Assembly (NCBI GenBank): GCA_947489445.1
Contig: CANLDN010000007.1
Span: 62,001 to 126,000, forward strand
Direction of reading: 5' to 3'
Origin: an uncultured Paracoccaceae bacterium
GTDB taxonomy: Bacteria; Pseudomonadota; Alphaproteobacteria; Rhodobacterales; Rhodobacteraceae
DNA: 64,000 nucleotides
Each line of letters opens with the position of its first letter. Position 1 is the first letter of the stretch. Below, piece after piece: positions 1 to 9,924 of the stretch. Below the pieces are notes generated by a model. That model was not told the origin of the DNA, made no database searches, and was given only the letters and a program-made list of their open reading frames with translations. Made by a program: the position numbers and the translations under genes.

Positions 1-15
1 GCCGCAAACGGCTAA
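1..15 (+). CDS. 3' tip of an upstream gene, probably the ugpB binding protein (partial)
   Basis: Only four codons and a TAA stop lie inside the window (reading Ala-Ala-Asn-Gly-stop in frame 1). The assignment to a glycerol-3-phosphate type solute-binding protein is inferred only from its position just before ugpA, ugpE and ugpC. The sequence itself is too short to identify. Confidence 0.35.
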
Positions 16-27
16 GGCAACAACAAC

Positions 28-52
28 GGCGGGTCGCTTGGCCCGCCTTTTT
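28..52 (+). terminator. Stem-loop with T-run before ugpA
   Basis: GGCGGG and CCCGCC form a perfect 6-bp stem around an 8-nt loop and are followed by TTTTT, the form of an intrinsic terminator. It sits 13 bases after the preceding stop codon and just before the ugpA ribosome binding site. It probably lowers read-through, so that more binding protein than permease is made. Confidence 0.6.
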
Positions 53-65
53 GCTGAGGGGGCTG

Positions 66-947
66 ATGGAAAAACGGGTCAAGTTTCGTGGCTGGATGTT
101 GCCGCTCCTGCTGATTGCGCCGCAGGTCGTGGTTTCGGCTGTCTTCTTTTTCTATCCTGCCGGACAAGCGATCTGGCAATCATTGTTCATCCCCGATCCT
201 TTTGGCCTGTCGATGCAATGGGTTGGCCTCGGCAATTTCGAATTTCTGCTATCAGACAGGTTCTACCGGGCGTCCTTTGTGACAACGGCGATCTTCTCGA
301 TCCTTGTCACGCTGTGTTCAATGATCCCCGCACTTTTTCTTGCGGTCATCGCAGACCGCCTGATCAAGGGGTCCGGCGTATACCGTACCTTGTTGATCTG
401 GCCATATGCGGTCGCACCTGCTGTGGCGGGCGTGCTCTGGCTTTTCATGTTCAATACGCGCGTTGGTGTGGTGTCCTGGTATCTGGGGCAGCTGGGCTAT
501 GACTGGAACCATGTGCTCAACGGGGGCGAGGCGATGGGCCTCGTCGTCGTTGCGTCTGCGTGGGGGCGGATCAGCTATAATTTCCTGTTTTTCTTCGCCG
601 CCCTTCAAGCTGTCCCAAAATCCGTGATCGAGGCGGCAGCCATCGATGGCGCGCATTTCTGGCGGCGCTTCTGGACAATTGTGCTGCCGCTTTTGTCGCC
701 GACGACCTTCTTCTTGCTGGTCGTCAATATCGTCTATTCCTTCTTTGAAACCTTCGGCGTGATCCACACGATCACCGCAGGCGGTCCGCAACAAACAACG
801 ACGATCCTTGTCTACAAAGTCTACTCTGACGGTTTCGTCAGCCAAGACCTTGGCTCATCCTCAGCGCAATCCGTGATCTTGTTGATCGTGGTTGGGCTGT
901 TGACCGTCCTACAGTTCAAGTTCATCGAAAAGCGGGTGCATTACTGA
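66..947 (+). CDS. ugpA: ABC transporter permease, sn-glycerol-3-phosphate type (UgpA)
   Basis: Inner-membrane permease of a carbohydrate-type (MalF/UgpA) ABC importer, 293 aa with about six hydrophobic segments. The cytoplasmic EAA loop that contacts the ATPase is visible around residues 190-215 ([14 protein letters not shown]). The ATG at 66 is preferred over an in-frame TTG at 51 because the purine-rich GAGGGGG at 56-62 is a well-placed ribosome binding site. It overlaps the next permease gene at its stop. The ugp assignment rests on general similarity and on the order A-E-C. Another sugar or polyol phosphate substrate cannot be excluded. Confidence 0.85.
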   Translation: MEKRVKFRGWMLPLLLIAPQVVVSAVFFFYPAGQAIWQSLFIPDPFGLSMQWVGLGNFEFLLSDRFYRASFVTTAIFSILVTLCSMIPALFLAVIADRLIKGSGVYRTLLIWPYAVAPAVAGVLWLFMFNTRVGVVSWYLGQLGYDWNHVLNGGEAMGLVVVASAWGRISYNFLFFFAALQAVPKSVIEAAAIDGAHFWRRFWTIVLPLLSPTTFFLLVVNIVYSFFETFGVIHTITAGGPQQTTTILVYKVYSDGFVSQDLGSSSAQSVILLIVVGLLTVLQFKFIEKRVHY

Positions 948-1804
948 TGGCACGCGAAACCCACGGTATGGTTGAAAAACGCGGGGCAGGGCTCTGGTTG
1001 ACCCATGTGTTCATGATCCTTGGCGTGCTGGTGATTTTCTTCCCGATCTGGTTGGCCTTTGTCGCCTCAACCGTGACCCAGGCTGACATCATCCGGCCAC
1101 CCATGCCGGTGTGGCCCGGTGACCAGCTTTGGACCAATTACAAGAACGCTTTGTTTTCAGGCATCAACGTGCCCGTTGGGACAATGCTCTTTAATAGCCT
1201 TGTCATGGCTATTGGGATTGCAGTGGGCAAGATCATCATCTCATTGCTGTCAGCATTCGCCATCGTCTATTTCAAGTTCCCCGGCCGCAATCTGTTCTTC
1301 TGGCTGATCTTCCTGACGCTCATGCTGCCGGTCGAGGTGCGCATCGTGCCAACCTATGAAGTCGTGGCAGGCTTCGGGATGTTGAATTCCTATTCGGGCC
1401 TGATCTTCCCGCTGATCGCGTCGGCCACAGCAACTTTCCTGTTCCGCCAGTTCTTCTTGACCATCCCTGATGAGTTGGCAGAGGCGGCGCGGGTGGACGG
1501 CGCCCGGCCAATGCGTTTCTTCTGGGATATCGTCGTCCCGATGAGCCGCACAAATATCGCAGCCCTCTTTGTGATCCTCTTTATCTACGGCTGGAATCAA
1601 TACCTCTGGCCGCTTCTGATCACCACAGACCCTGAAATGAACACCATCGTCATGGGCATCAAACAGATGTTCCCAAGCGGCGATGACTTTGCCCATTGGC
1701 CAACGATCATGGCGACCTCAATCCTTGCGATGATTCCGCCTGTGATCGTCGTGGTGGGGATGCAACGGCTGTTTATTCGTGGCCTTGTCGATAGCGAGAA
1801 ATAA
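947..1804 (+). CDS. ugpE: ABC transporter permease, sn-glycerol-3-phosphate type (UgpE)
   Basis: Second permease of the importer, 285 aa, MalG/UgpE type, with the EAA loop near residues 180-200 ([17 protein letters not shown]). The ATG start overlaps the ugpA stop as TGATG, which indicates translational coupling. An alternative start is the internal Met eight codons on. It should form the membrane channel with UgpA and be powered by the ATPase encoded next. Confidence 0.85.
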   Translation: MARETHGMVEKRGAGLWLTHVFMILGVLVIFFPIWLAFVASTVTQADIIRPPMPVWPGDQLWTNYKNALFSGINVPVGTMLFNSLVMAIGIAVGKIIISLLSAFAIVYFKFPGRNLFFWLIFLTLMLPVEVRIVPTYEVVAGFGMLNSYSGLIFPLIASATATFLFRQFFLTIPDELAEAARVDGARPMRFFWDIVVPMSRTNIAALFVILFIYGWNQYLWPLLITTDPEMNTIVMGIKQMFPSGDDFAHWPTIMATSILAMIPPVIVVVGMQRLFIRGLVDSEK

Positions 1805-1808
1805 CAAT

Positions 1809-2864
1809 ATGGCGACCGTTTCCCTGCAAGATATCAAGAAAAACTTCGGAACCACCGAGGTGATCCACGGCATCACGACCGACATTGCGGATGGCGAGTT
1901 CATCGTCATCGTCGGACCGTCCGGCTGTGGTAAATCCACGCTCCTACGCATGGTCGCGGGGCTGGAAACCGTGACAGCAGGCGATGTGCTGATCGGGGGC
2001 ATACGCGCCAATGACAAGGAACCCATGGACCGCGACATCGCCATGGTGTTTCAAAACTACGCGCTTTACCCACATATGTCGGTGCGCCAGAACATGGGCT
2101 ACGGCCTCAAGATCGCCAAGCTGCCCAAGGATCAGATCGACGCCAAAGTACTTGAGGCGGCTCAGCTTCTCCAACTTGAACCGCTGCTGGATCGGAAACC
2201 CAGAGAACTGTCAGGCGGGCAGCGCCAGCGCGTTGCCATGGGACGTGCGATTGTCCGTGAACCGGCCGTGTTTCTGTTCGACGAACCGCTATCGAACCTT
2301 GACGCCAAACTGCGCGTTCAAATGCGGCTTGAGATAAAAGAACTCCAGTCAAAGCTGGGCATCACGGCGCTCTACGTCACGCATGATCAGGTTGAGGCGA
2401 TGACAATGGCCGACCGGATGATCGTCATGAACGGTGGCGTGGCAGAACAAATCGGCACGCCTCTCGAAGTCTACGAGACGCCACGCACGCTCTTTGCGGC
2501 CCAATTCATTGGCAGCCCGGCGATGAACATCCTGGATGCGACGGTGAAGGACGGTTGGGTCACCTTGGGCGATCACCCCATTGTCGATGTCGGCGGCCCG
2601 GACGGCCCCGTGAAATTCGGTATCCGCCCCGAACATCTGATCGCAGAGGCGGCGGGCACCATCCGCGTCCACGCCAAAATGGCAGAGCCGCTGGGGGCAA
2701 ATACGCTCCTGCATTGCGAACTCGCCGACACCAAGGAAAGTTTCACCGCCAGCCTGCCTGGCGTTCATATTCTCAACGACACGACGACAGAAATGCGGTT
2801 TTCTACCCAACCGGGCAAGGCACATCTCTTTGACATAGACACCAGCCTGCGCCGCGCTGGATAG
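1809..2864 (+). CDS. ugpC: ABC transporter ATP-binding protein (UgpC)
   Basis: Cytoplasmic ATPase of the MalK/UgpC type, 351 aa. Visible motifs are Walker A (GPSGCGKS), the signature (LSGGQRQR), Walker B (VFLFDEP) and the H-loop (VTHD). A C-terminal beta-rich TOBE/MalK-like regulatory part follows, including GIRPEHL. The ATG at 1809, four bases after the ugpE stop, gives the usual N-terminus ([11 protein letters not shown]). An in-frame GTG at 1779 would overlap ugpE. It closes the operon, and no clear terminator follows. Confidence 0.88.
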   Translation: MATVSLQDIKKNFGTTEVIHGITTDIADGEFIVIVGPSGCGKSTLLRMVAGLETVTAGDVLIGGIRANDKEPMDRDIAMVFQNYALYPHMSVRQNMGYGLKIAKLPKDQIDAKVLEAAQLLQLEPLLDRKPRELSGGQRQRVAMGRAIVREPAVFLFDEPLSNLDAKLRVQMRLEIKELQSKLGITALYVTHDQVEAMTMADRMIVMNGGVAEQIGTPLEVYETPRTLFAAQFIGSPAMNILDATVKDGWVTLGDHPIVDVGGPDGPVKFGIRPEHLIAEAAGTIRVHAKMAEPLGANTLLHCELADTKESFTASLPGVHILNDTTTEMRFSTQPGKAHLFDIDTSLRRAG

Positions 2865-3098
2865 GGCGACCGCGTCACAACGGCAGCTAGCCGGTTCTTA
2901 GGGTCGGTAATTGTGCTGTTGCAATGCCCTGCCGCGACAATTAGCTTTTGCTTATGACGAGAATAACCCTTCATAAAAGCATTCTGGAGCTTACCGATGC
3001 CTTAGGTTTCCAAGCGCGTACACCTCCTGTTCCTTCGTAACCGACTGTCATGCGTCGATTACGGCGCGCAATCTTACGAAGAAAATAGGAGTACTCCG
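2865..3098 (+). other. Intergenic region before the LRR gene
   Basis: There is no convincing ORF in these 234 bases. They presumably hold the end of the ugp transcript and the promoter of the next gene, but I see no clear -35/-10 pair or strong terminator. The only clear signal is the ribosome binding site AGGAGT just before the ATG at 3099. Confidence 0.5.
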
Positions 3099-4478
3099 AT
3101 GGAGTCTTTTGCGAACGATACGCAACCGCTGAACGCGGTCTCTCAAGCTGTTCTGTCACTTAACATTACTGATCCAAACCTATTCAGGGCGGCGCGTGCG
3201 CCGGGCACAAGATCGCTGTTTGACGCCCTGAAAAGCGAACCCATTTCCGATGTCGTGCGTCATCCGGCGGCCATGCCGGTCAGCACGGCGCCTCAGGCAG
3301 ATCTTGTTCCGATATTCGACCATCTGACAGCAGGGCGGCCTGCAACGGATGCGTCCTTTCCGCGCGGTGCCACGTTTACAGACGGGCGATTGGACATGTG
3401 TAAACAGGTCGTCGGTCCCGAATGGATTGGTGATCTGACGCATGCAGTGCGGCAAGGCGGCGCACAATCGGGTGTTTCACATTTCCTGCTGGGCAATAAT
3501 GTGGTCGGCGATACCGGCGCGGACGCCATTGCGCGCATGTTGGCGGACCCCGACAGCGCACAGATTAAAACGCTCTATCTGGCTGGCAATGCCTTCAGTG
3601 CTGCGGGCGTACGCAGTCTATGTGCCGCACTGGTTGACAATAAAAAGGTCACGTCACTTTGGTTGAAGCGTAATCCCTTGGGGCCTGATGGGGCCAAATA
3701 TCTGGGCGAAATGCTTGCACAGAACACGACATTGCAAGTGCTTGATCTGGTCAATACCGGTCTTTTGGATGACGGCGTCGAAACTCTGTTTGATGGGCTG
3801 GCCGTAAATAGATCATTGCGGGTACTGTATCTGGATGCGAATGGGCTCGGCCCACGGGCGGCACGGGCAATCGCACGGTATTTTGACGGCTTGAAGGCCC
3901 GCGGCGAAGTCGGGCTCACCACCCTTTTCATCGGGATCAATCGGTTGGGCTGCGAGGGCGCGGGCATCTTGGCGAAGGGGTTGAAAGGCTATCCTCACCT
4001 GCATGGCCTCGATCTTGGCGCCAACCGGATCGAAGGGGCAGGGCTGGATGCGATACTGTCGATGGCGGTGACCATGCCACAACTCAAATGTCTTGAATTG
4101 GGTTTGTACAAATCAGCGTCTGATATGGGTGAATTACCGAACTGGTTCGGCGATCATGGCGCGGCAAAAATTGCGTCCTATCTCCATCAGACGTCGGGCC
4201 TGTCGGTCATCAAGCTGAATGATACGCATATCGGCGGCGATGGATTGGCGCTTCTTGGTGATGTGTTAGAAAACAAGCATGACATCTTCGAGATGACCAG
4301 CGCGCAATACGGGCTGAAAGTACCGGGGCTGATCACCCGGATCGAACGCTATCTCGACCGGAATGTGCGTGCTGCATTTGGGTACGGGTTGCGGTCTTAT
4401 CGGGCGGGCCCCTTGCGTGACCTGCGACACGGGCCTGACATTCCGCAGATCGACTCGATTTATCGCAATGTGATGTGA
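3099..4478 (+). CDS. Leucine-rich repeat protein, ribonuclease-inhibitor type
   Basis: 459 aa. From about residue 140 to 430 it is built of repeated units of about 28 residues of the RI/RanGAP kind, each starting with a strand such as LYLAGNAFSAAGV, LWLKRNPLGPDGA, LYLDANGLGPRAA or LDLGANRIEGAGL followed by a helix. No signal peptide, membrane segment or catalytic domain is apparent, so it should be a cytoplasmic protein-binding scaffold with an unknown partner. The N-terminal 130 residues are not repetitive and I do not recognise them. The stop overlaps the start of the aldo/keto reductase (TGATG), so the two are probably co-translated. RI-type repeats are much commoner in eukaryotes than in bacteria. 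Confidence 0.8.
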   Translation: MESFANDTQPLNAVSQAVLSLNITDPNLFRAARAPGTRSLFDALKSEPISDVVRHPAAMPVSTAPQADLVPIFDHLTAGRPATDASFPRGATFTDGRLDMCKQVVGPEWIGDLTHAVRQGGAQSGVSHFLLGNNVVGDTGADAIARMLADPDSAQIKTLYLAGNAFSAAGVRSLCAALVDNKKVTSLWLKRNPLGPDGAKYLGEMLAQNTTLQVLDLVNTGLLDDGVETLFDGLAVNRSLRVLYLDANGLGPRAARAIARYFDGLKARGEVGLTTLFIGINRLGCEGAGILAKGLKGYPHLHGLDLGANRIEGAGLDAILSMAVTMPQLKCLELGLYKSASDMGELPNWFGDHGAAKIASYLHQTSGLSVIKLNDTHIGGDGLALLGDVLENKHDIFEMTSAQYGLKVPGLITRIERYLDRNVRAAFGYGLRSYRAGPLRDLRHGPDIPQIDSIYRNVM

Positions 4479-5239
4479 TGAAAAATTTTCTTGGCCGCGC
4501 AACATGGCGTCTTGGCCTTGGAACCTATCAGCTTGGTGCCAAGACGGAAGACGTGGTCAAGAACGCATTGCGGATCGGCTACCGCCATATCGATACCGCA
4601 GCACTTTACCGCAATGAGGCAGCAGTTGCGTCGGCGATTGCTGCCTCAGGCGTACCAAGGGGCGACATTTGTGTCGCAACCAAAATTCATGTGCGGGATA
4701 TGCGGCGACTGACAATCCGGCAGGCGACGGAAAATGCGCTGAAGAACTTGGGCGAGATTGACCTGTTGATGCTGCATAACTGGCATCCCAACGCGCCAGA
4801 GGCATGGGCGCTGCTCAACGAAGAGTTAACGGCAGGACGGGTTGGTGCCATTGGCGTCAGCAATTTCGGGGTTGCAGACATCGCGGCGTTGCAGGGGCCT
4901 TTGCCCGCCGTCAACCAAATTGAGCTAAGCCCGTTTCAACAACGCGCCCCGATCAGAACCTTTTGTGATGATCTTGGGATTGAAGTCGCAGCCCATTCGC
5001 CATTGACCAAGGCAAAACGATTTGGCGATCTCGCGGCAGTGGCAAACCCATTGACGGCGCCGGAATTTATGCTGGCATGGAGCTTGCAGAACGCGGCATG
5101 CTCCTTACCGCGCAGCGCAAATCCAGAGCACTTGCGCGAAAACTTCCGGGCGCAAGACATCGCCTTGACCCCAACACAACTTGATAAGGTGCGGTTATTG
5201 GAAGACGGCTTTGCAACGCACCCACGCGCTTTGCGTTGA
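4478..5239 (+). CDS. Aldo/keto reductase
   Basis: NAD(P)H-dependent oxidoreductase with a TIM-barrel fold, 253 aa, slightly short for the family. The catalytic tetrad is visible as Asp39 (HIDTAALY), Tyr44, Lys69 (ATKIHV) and His100 (LMLHNWHP). The ATG at 4478 overlaps the LRR stop codon by one base. A GTG three bases earlier is possible. The carbonyl substrate cannot be read from the sequence. Its coupling to an LRR protein is unusual and suggests that the two act together. Confidence 0.85.
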   Translation: MKNFLGRATWRLGLGTYQLGAKTEDVVKNALRIGYRHIDTAALYRNEAAVASAIAASGVPRGDICVATKIHVRDMRRLTIRQATENALKNLGEIDLLMLHNWHPNAPEAWALLNEELTAGRVGAIGVSNFGVADIAALQGPLPAVNQIELSPFQQRAPIRTFCDDLGIEVAAHSPLTKAKRFGDLAAVANPLTAPEFMLAWSLQNAACSLPRSANPEHLRENFRAQDIALTPTQLDKVRLLEDGFATHPRALR

Positions 5240-5240
5240 C

Positions 5241-5399
5241 CTATCGGGCGTTGGATATATCGCGCGCGCCGTTGGAGGGTTCTACACGCAATTGCGCGAA
5301 AGCATCGGGGCGGCCCAAAACACCGGAAACGTCGATGATGATCTCGCCACAATTCGGCGCGCGTTCGAGGATGGTCTCGACGGGCAAGTATAGGTTCAA
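5241..5399 (-). CDS. Possible small ORF coupled to the phosphatase gene
   Basis: A 52-codon reading frame starts with TTG, overlaps the stop of the phosphatase gene (ATTGA on the minus strand) and ends in TAG. It fills the gap before the convergent aldo/keto reductase exactly. The translation looks protein-like (strand-like stretch GEIIIDVSGVL, then PDAFAQLRVEP) and is hydrophilic overall. I recognise no family. It may be a real small gene or the remnant of a longer one. Rhodobacteraceae usually have infA at this spot, and this is not infA. Confidence 0.35.
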   Translation of the reverse strand: MNLYLPVETILERAPNCGEIIIDVSGVLGRPDAFAQLRVEPSNGARDISNAR

Positions 5400-5875
5400 T
5401 CGTCCAGCGTTCTGCCCGGCCCCCAGCGTTCGATCAGACGTGCTTTGATCTGGTCGCGCGCCTGACGGTAAAGCGCCATACGTGCTTCGCGATTGTCACC
5501 CAATCCGGTTGGATCAAGAATGGGCCAATACTCCACCTCAAGATGGTAGAATTGCGTCAAATCAAGCGCACGCCGCTGGCTGGCAGGCGATAGCGCAAGG
5601 ACAAGGTCAAACGACGACAGATCGTCACCCCAATCCTCCATCTCGTCAAAGGATCGCGACCTGTGGCGGGACAGTTCGACCCCGATCTCTTCACAAACGG
5701 CGATGGAAAACCCGTCGATTTCCAAATCGTTCTTCACGCCAACGGATTGGATGTAACATTCTGTGCCATAAAGCTGTTTCATGATCCCTTCGGCCATGGG
5801 CGAACGCACGGAATTGTAGTCGCAGCAAAACAAGACTGATTGGGGAAGCGGCTGATATGTGCTTCCGTCTGCCAC
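5396..5875 (-). CDS. Low-molecular-weight protein tyrosine phosphatase / ArsC-like
   Basis: 159 aa counted from the GTG at 5873-5875, which lies one base past the stop of the upstream gene. The phosphate-binding loop CX5R is visible near the N-terminus (C18-DYNSV-R24, then SPMAEG). A downstream acidic DP motif (ILDPTG) is where this family has its general acid. It removes phosphate from protein tyrosine or acts like an arsenate reductase; the sequence does not separate these. It is the last well-supported gene of the hisD - UPF0262 - phosphatase run. Confidence 0.8.
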   Translation of the reverse strand: MADGSTYQPLPQSVLFCCDYNSVRSPMAEGIMKQLYGTECYIQSVGVKNDLEIDGFSIAVCEEIGVELSRHRSRSFDEMEDWGDDLSSFDLVLALSPASQRRALDLTQFYHLEVEYWPILDPTGLGDNREARMALYRQARDQIKARLIERWGPGRTLDD

Positions 5876-5876
5876 A

Positions 5877-6356
5877 TCAGCCCCCAAAATGCAGAACGCA
5901 GATCAGGGTGAATAGGCGACGGGCGGTGTCGATATCGACCGTGGCCTTGCCCTCAAGCCGTTCCTGCAAGACCCGGGCCCCTTCGTTGTGGATACCCCGG
6001 CGGGCCATATCAATCGTTTCGATCTGGCTGGGCGGCAGGGTTTTCACTGCGTCGAAATAGCTTTCGCAGATCTGGAAATAATCCTTCACCACCTGCCGGA
6101 ATGGCCCCAGCGACAGGTGAAATTCACCTGCGGTCGCGGCATCTTCGGTTGCAATGCCAAACACCAGACGGCGTTCGCGGATCGACAAGGCAAGCCGGTA
6201 AGGGCCGTCTGGCACGGCCCGTCCATCACGGGGCGGCAGCACAAAGCTGTTATCTTCCAACAGATCAAACATCGCCACCTTGCGTTCCTGATCAATCTCA
6301 GGGGTGGGTGGCGGCAGGTTACTGTCGTCAATATCGATATGGATGATCCGGCTCAT
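5877..6356 (-). CDS. UPF0262 family protein
   Basis: 159 aa, start MSRIIHIDIDD. I recognise it as the UPF0262 family of alphaproteobacteria, which has no known function. It is a soluble, acidic protein without a signal peptide. It sits between hisD and the phosphatase gene, its usual neighbourhood in this bacterial family, and the next start codon follows its stop with a one-base gap. Confidence 0.8.
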   Translation of the reverse strand: MSRIIHIDIDDSNLPPPTPEIDQERKVAMFDLLEDNSFVLPPRDGRAVPDGPYRLALSIRERRLVFGIATEDAATAGEFHLSLGPFRQVVKDYFQICESYFDAVKTLPPSQIETIDMARRGIHNEGARVLQERLEGKATVDIDTARRLFTLICVLHFGG

Positions 6357-6419
6357 TGGAACACGATCCCTTCTGTCAGGGCCTTTGGTAGCGCAAGGTT
6401 CGGGGCAACTGCAACGGGG

Positions 6420-7727
6420 TCAGGTGTTAGTGTTGAGCTGGTTTAAGCGCGCACGTACGGACAGGCCGTGCGCCTCAAGGCTTTCAGACTGCGCGAGCCG
6501 TTCCGCCGCAGGGCCAATTGCCGCCAGCGCTTCCGGGGTCATGCGCGACAATGTTGTGCGTTTGACGAAATCCATCACGGACAGCCCGCTTGAAAACCGT
6601 GCCGAACGCGCGGTGGGCAGCACGTGATTTGGGCCGCCGATGTAATCACCAATCGCCTCTGGCGTCCAACCACCGATAAAGATGGCACCGGCATGGGTCA
6701 CGCGCTTGGCCAGATCATCGGCGTCAGCGGTGCAAAGCTCCAGATGCTCGGGCGCGATGCGGTCCGACAACATGACGGCCTCGGTCATATCCCGCACCGT
6801 GATGATGGCACCAAAATCGCGCCAGCTTGCTCCGGCAATGGCGCGGCGTTCCAGCGTTTCCAGGCGTTTTTCAACAGCTGCGGCGACGGCATGCCCGAAT
6901 TGCGCATCATCTGTGATCAACAGCGATTGCGCGCTTTCGTCATGTTCGGCCTGGCTGAGCAGATCAAGCGCGATCCAGTCGGGATCATTGTCCTTGTCCG
7001 CGATCACCAGAATCTCGGAGGGGCCCGCGATCATATCAATCCCGACTTTGCCAAAGACCCGGCGTTTTGCGGCGGCCACAAAGGCATTGCCGGGGCCGGT
7101 GATTTTGTCGACAGGGGCAATCGTCTGGGTGCCATAGGCCAATGCAGCAACGGCCTGCGCGCCACCAATGCGGTAAATCTCATCGACACCAGCGATCTTT
7201 GCCGCCATCAGGACCAGCGGATTGGTCACACCGTCAGGGGTTGGCACAACAATCGCCAAACGTTCCACCCCGGCGACCTTGGCCGGAATGGCGTTCATCA
7301 AAACCGACGAAGGGTAAGAGGCCAGACCACCCGGCACATATAGACCCGCCGCAGAAACCGGGGTCCAACGCCAGCCCAAGGTCGCACCGGTATCGTCGGT
7401 CCATGAGGCATCATCGGGTATCTGACGGGCGTGATAGGCGCGGATGCGCGACGCGGCCAGTTCCAATGCGGCCCGATCCTCATCACTGACTTTCGCGCAT
7501 TCCGCCGCGATTTCTTCTGATGAAAACCGCATGGTTTCCGGGGTCAGGTCCAACCGGTCAAACTTTGCCGTTAGTTCCAGCACCGCCACATCCCCGCGCG
7601 CACGGACATCGGCGATGATCTCCGCGACCACATGATCCACATCCGGGCTATCCTCGCGCTTGGCGCCCAACAGGGCGGCAAAGCGGGTTTCGAAATCGGG
7701 ATCAGCAGTAGATAGAAACTGTGGCAT
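6420..7727 (-). CDS. hisD: Histidinol dehydrogenase
   Basis: Catalyses the last two steps of histidine synthesis (L-histidinol to L-histidine, NAD- and zinc-dependent). It has 435 aa, the family's usual length. Conserved stretches visible include AGLYVPGG, TGPGNAFVAAAKR, DMIAGPSEI, QAEHDESA, ELCTADAD and GGPNHVLPT. The start is supported by a strong ribosome binding site (AAGGAG, 7 bases upstream). It stands apart from other his genes, as is common in this group. Confidence 0.95.
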   Translation of the reverse strand: MPQFLSTADPDFETRFAALLGAKREDSPDVDHVVAEIIADVRARGDVAVLELTAKFDRLDLTPETMRFSSEEIAAECAKVSDEDRAALELAASRIRAYHARQIPDDASWTDDTGATLGWRWTPVSAAGLYVPGGLASYPSSVLMNAIPAKVAGVERLAIVVPTPDGVTNPLVLMAAKIAGVDEIYRIGGAQAVAALAYGTQTIAPVDKITGPGNAFVAAAKRRVFGKVGIDMIAGPSEILVIADKDNDPDWIALDLLSQAEHDESAQSLLITDDAQFGHAVAAAVEKRLETLERRAIAGASWRDFGAIITVRDMTEAVMLSDRIAPEHLELCTADADDLAKRVTHAGAIFIGGWTPEAIGDYIGGPNHVLPTARSARFSSGLSVMDFVKRTTLSRMTPEALAAIGPAAERLAQSESLEAHGLSVRARLNQLNTNT

Positions 7728-7827
7728 GGGTCACTCCTTAAGTGACGACATAACGGGGGGCAGGGGCGGCATCAATCTGTTCTGAAATCGGTCTGCCACA
7801 GCCAGCGACATTAGCGGCACCGTTTGA

Positions 7828-8307
7828 TCAATCAGGATGCGACGGCGCCTTGCCAGACGGGGCCACATAGGGCCGTGTCACATCGCGCAGGATTACTTCC
7901 AGCGCCTCCACTTCAAGGGCAATGATACCATCCCCGGCCAGGGTCAGCTCAATCCGACCGGCCCCGTCTTCACCAGGCTGAAATGCAATGGACAGCACAG
8001 AGAACACCATATCGGGGTCGGATTTATCGACCCCCTGGCTTTGCACCTTGATTACATCCTCAAAGGCCAGCACAGCCTGCACCCGTTCAAACGCGCGCTT
8101 GCGGGCGGTCGCATTGGGGGCATCTTCCCAACGAAACCGGTTGAGCAACACACCAAAGCGACGCGCCTTGCGGTCCCATGTCATCTCACTGGCTGGAAAA
8201 ATCGCGTCCTGCACCAAGGATGCGATCACCGCCAGATCATCGGCATCCAACGCCTTCAGGCGCAACGGCGTTTCCTTACCGTCCTCAAACCGTGCGTCTT
8301 CGTTCAT
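7828..8307 (-). CDS. DUF2948 family protein
   Basis: 159 aa, a beta-rich soluble protein of unknown function that I recognise as DUF2948 from its sequence and its position next to murA and hisD. Its ATG overlaps the murA stop by four bases (ATGA), so it is translationally coupled to murA. No catalytic motif can be assigned. Confidence 0.75.
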   Translation of the reverse strand: MNEDARFEDGKETPLRLKALDADDLAVIASLVQDAIFPASEMTWDRKARRFGVLLNRFRWEDAPNATARKRAFERVQAVLAFEDVIKVQSQGVDKSDPDMVFSVLSIAFQPGEDGAGRIELTLAGDGIIALEVEALEVILRDVTRPYVAPSGKAPSHPD

Positions 8308-9569
8308 CCTGATACCCGCTCAATTTGGGCACCAACCGCGCCCAGTTTTTCTTCAACATGCTCATACCCGCGATCCAGATGATAGACACGGCTGACAAGC
8401 GTTTCACCCTTGGCGGCAAGCCCGGCCAGTATCAATGAAACAGAGGCGCGCAAATCGGTGGCCATCACCGGTGCGCCTTTCAGGCGATCCACCCCATGCA
8501 CGGTGGCCGTACCGCCATGCACCTCGATATCCGCACCCATACGGACCAGTTCGGGGGCATGCATGAACCGGTTCTCGAATATCTTCTCTTCCAGAACGGA
8601 TGTCCCCTGCGCGGTACATAACATCGCCATCATCTGGGCCTGCAAATCGGTAGGAAATCCAGGGAACACCTCTGTCGTGACATCCACAGCCTTTGCGCGT
8701 TCGCCGCGGCGTTTGACCTTCAGGCCATCCGGGGTCTCTGTTACCTCAACACCAGCGGCGTCCAGCTTCTCGGCAAATGATCCAACAAGATCCAGACGGC
8801 CACCCAAACATTCCACCTCACCACCCGCAAAAACAGGGGCCAGCATATAGGTGCCCAGCTCAATGCGATCCGTGACAACCGGGTGGGTGGCAGCGCCCAG
8901 CCGGTCCACCCCTTCAATCGTGATGGTGCCCGTGCCTTCGCCCTCAATCTGCGCACCCATGCGGCGCAGACATTGGGCCAGATCAACAATCTCCGGCTCG
9001 CGGGCGGCGTTTTCAATAATCGTGGTGCCCTTGGCCAGGGTGGCCGCCATCAGCACATTTTCCGTCGCACCTACAGACGCAAAGCGCAGCGGCACCTTGG
9101 CCCCTTTCAAACCGCCCTTTGCAGTGGCGTGCAGGTACCCGTCCTTCAGCTCAATCTCGGCCCCCATCGCCTCCAGCGCGGTCACATGAATATCCATCGG
9201 GCGGGCACCAATCGCACAGCCGCCGGGCAGGGACACCACAGCCTTGTGATGGCGGGCCAGCAGCGGGCCCAATACAAGGTTCGATGCGCGCATCTTGCGC
9301 ACAATCTCATAATCAGCGGTGGTTGATGTCATATCATGCGACGACAGCACCTGCACCTTGCCGCCCTGCATCGATGTCACCTCAACCCCCAGCGATTGCA
9401 ACAGGGCGGTCATGGTCTTGATATCCGACAGGCGCGGGGCGTTCGTCAGCGTCAGCGGTTCTTCGGACAGCAATGTCGCGGGCATCAGCGTCAAGGCGGC
9501 ATTCTTCGCCCCCGCAATCTGTATCTTCCCACTCAGCGGTGTCCCGCCCTTGACCACAATGGAATCCAT
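8304..9569 (-). CDS. murA: UDP-N-acetylglucosamine 1-carboxyvinyltransferase
   Basis: First committed step of peptidoglycan synthesis: transfers enolpyruvate from PEP to UDP-GlcNAc in the cytoplasm. 421 aa, normal length. The catalytic cysteine (the fosfomycin target) is visible in the loop [11 protein letters not shown] near residue 118, and the N-terminal GAKNAAL motif is intact. It is co-transcribed with the downstream DUF2948 gene through a 4-base overlap. Confidence 0.95.
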   Translation of the reverse strand: MDSIVVKGGTPLSGKIQIAGAKNAALTLMPATLLSEEPLTLTNAPRLSDIKTMTALLQSLGVEVTSMQGGKVQVLSSHDMTSTTADYEIVRKMRASNLVLGPLLARHHKAVVSLPGGCAIGARPMDIHVTALEAMGAEIELKDGYLHATAKGGLKGAKVPLRFASVGATENVLMAATLAKGTTIIENAAREPEIVDLAQCLRRMGAQIEGEGTGTITIEGVDRLGAATHPVVTDRIELGTYMLAPVFAGGEVECLGGRLDLVGSFAEKLDAAGVEVTETPDGLKVKRRGERAKAVDVTTEVFPGFPTDLQAQMMAMLCTAQGTSVLEEKIFENRFMHAPELVRMGADIEVHGGTATVHGVDRLKGAPVMATDLRASVSLILAGLAAKGETLVSRVYHLDRGYEHVEEKLGAVGAQIERVSG

Positions 9570-9575
9570 GCCTGC

Positions 9576-9725
9576 CTACTCTTTCTCTTTTTTGTTGGGG
9601 TCTGCTGCCCTGGCGCGGGCTTGCGCCTTGCGTTTGGCCATATTGGCCTTGAGCGCCGCCTTCAACCGATCTTCGCGGTTTGCTGCGGTCTTTGCTTTAT
9701 TGGTCTTGTCTTGGTTCTGGCTCAT
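9576..9725 (-). CDS. Small basic conserved protein upstream of murA
   Basis: 49 aa from the ATG at 9723-9725 (MSQNQDKTNK), very rich in Lys, Ala and Arg, with a likely helical core (REDRLKAALKANMAKRKAQ). A longer start exists but adds a hydrophobic N-terminus unlike the rest. The gene ends 6 bases before murA, so it heads that operon. Function unknown; the composition suggests nucleic-acid or ribosome contact, but that is only inference. Confidence 0.6.
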   Translation of the reverse strand: MSQNQDKTNKAKTAANREDRLKAALKANMAKRKAQARARAADPNKKEKE

Positions 9726-9812
9726 GACAGCCCTGTTACCAATCAATGGAAAAACCGTCCAGAGAGGGCTTGCACCAACCTGCATTTGCAGCTAACTCCC
9801 CGGCTCACGGAT

Positions 9813-9887
9813 GCTGTGGTAGCTCAGTGGCAGAGCACACCCTTGGTAAGGGTGAGGTCGAGAGTTCAATCCTCTCTCACAGCACCA
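9813..9887 (+). tRNA. tRNA-Thr (GGT anticodon)
   Basis: A complete cloverleaf can be drawn. The acceptor GCTGTGG pairs with TCACAGC (one G-T pair), the D stem is GCTC/GAGC, the anticodon stem CACCC/GGGTG holds the loop TTGGTAA (anticodon GGT), and the T stem GAGAG/CTCTC holds TTCAATC. The 3' ACCA is encoded. It marks the edge of an accessory patch that begins with an insertion-sequence remnant. Confidence 0.97.
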
Positions 9888-9924
9888 TCTCTAAATTTGC
9901 ACTGCTCAAACGTACTTGAGCCGA

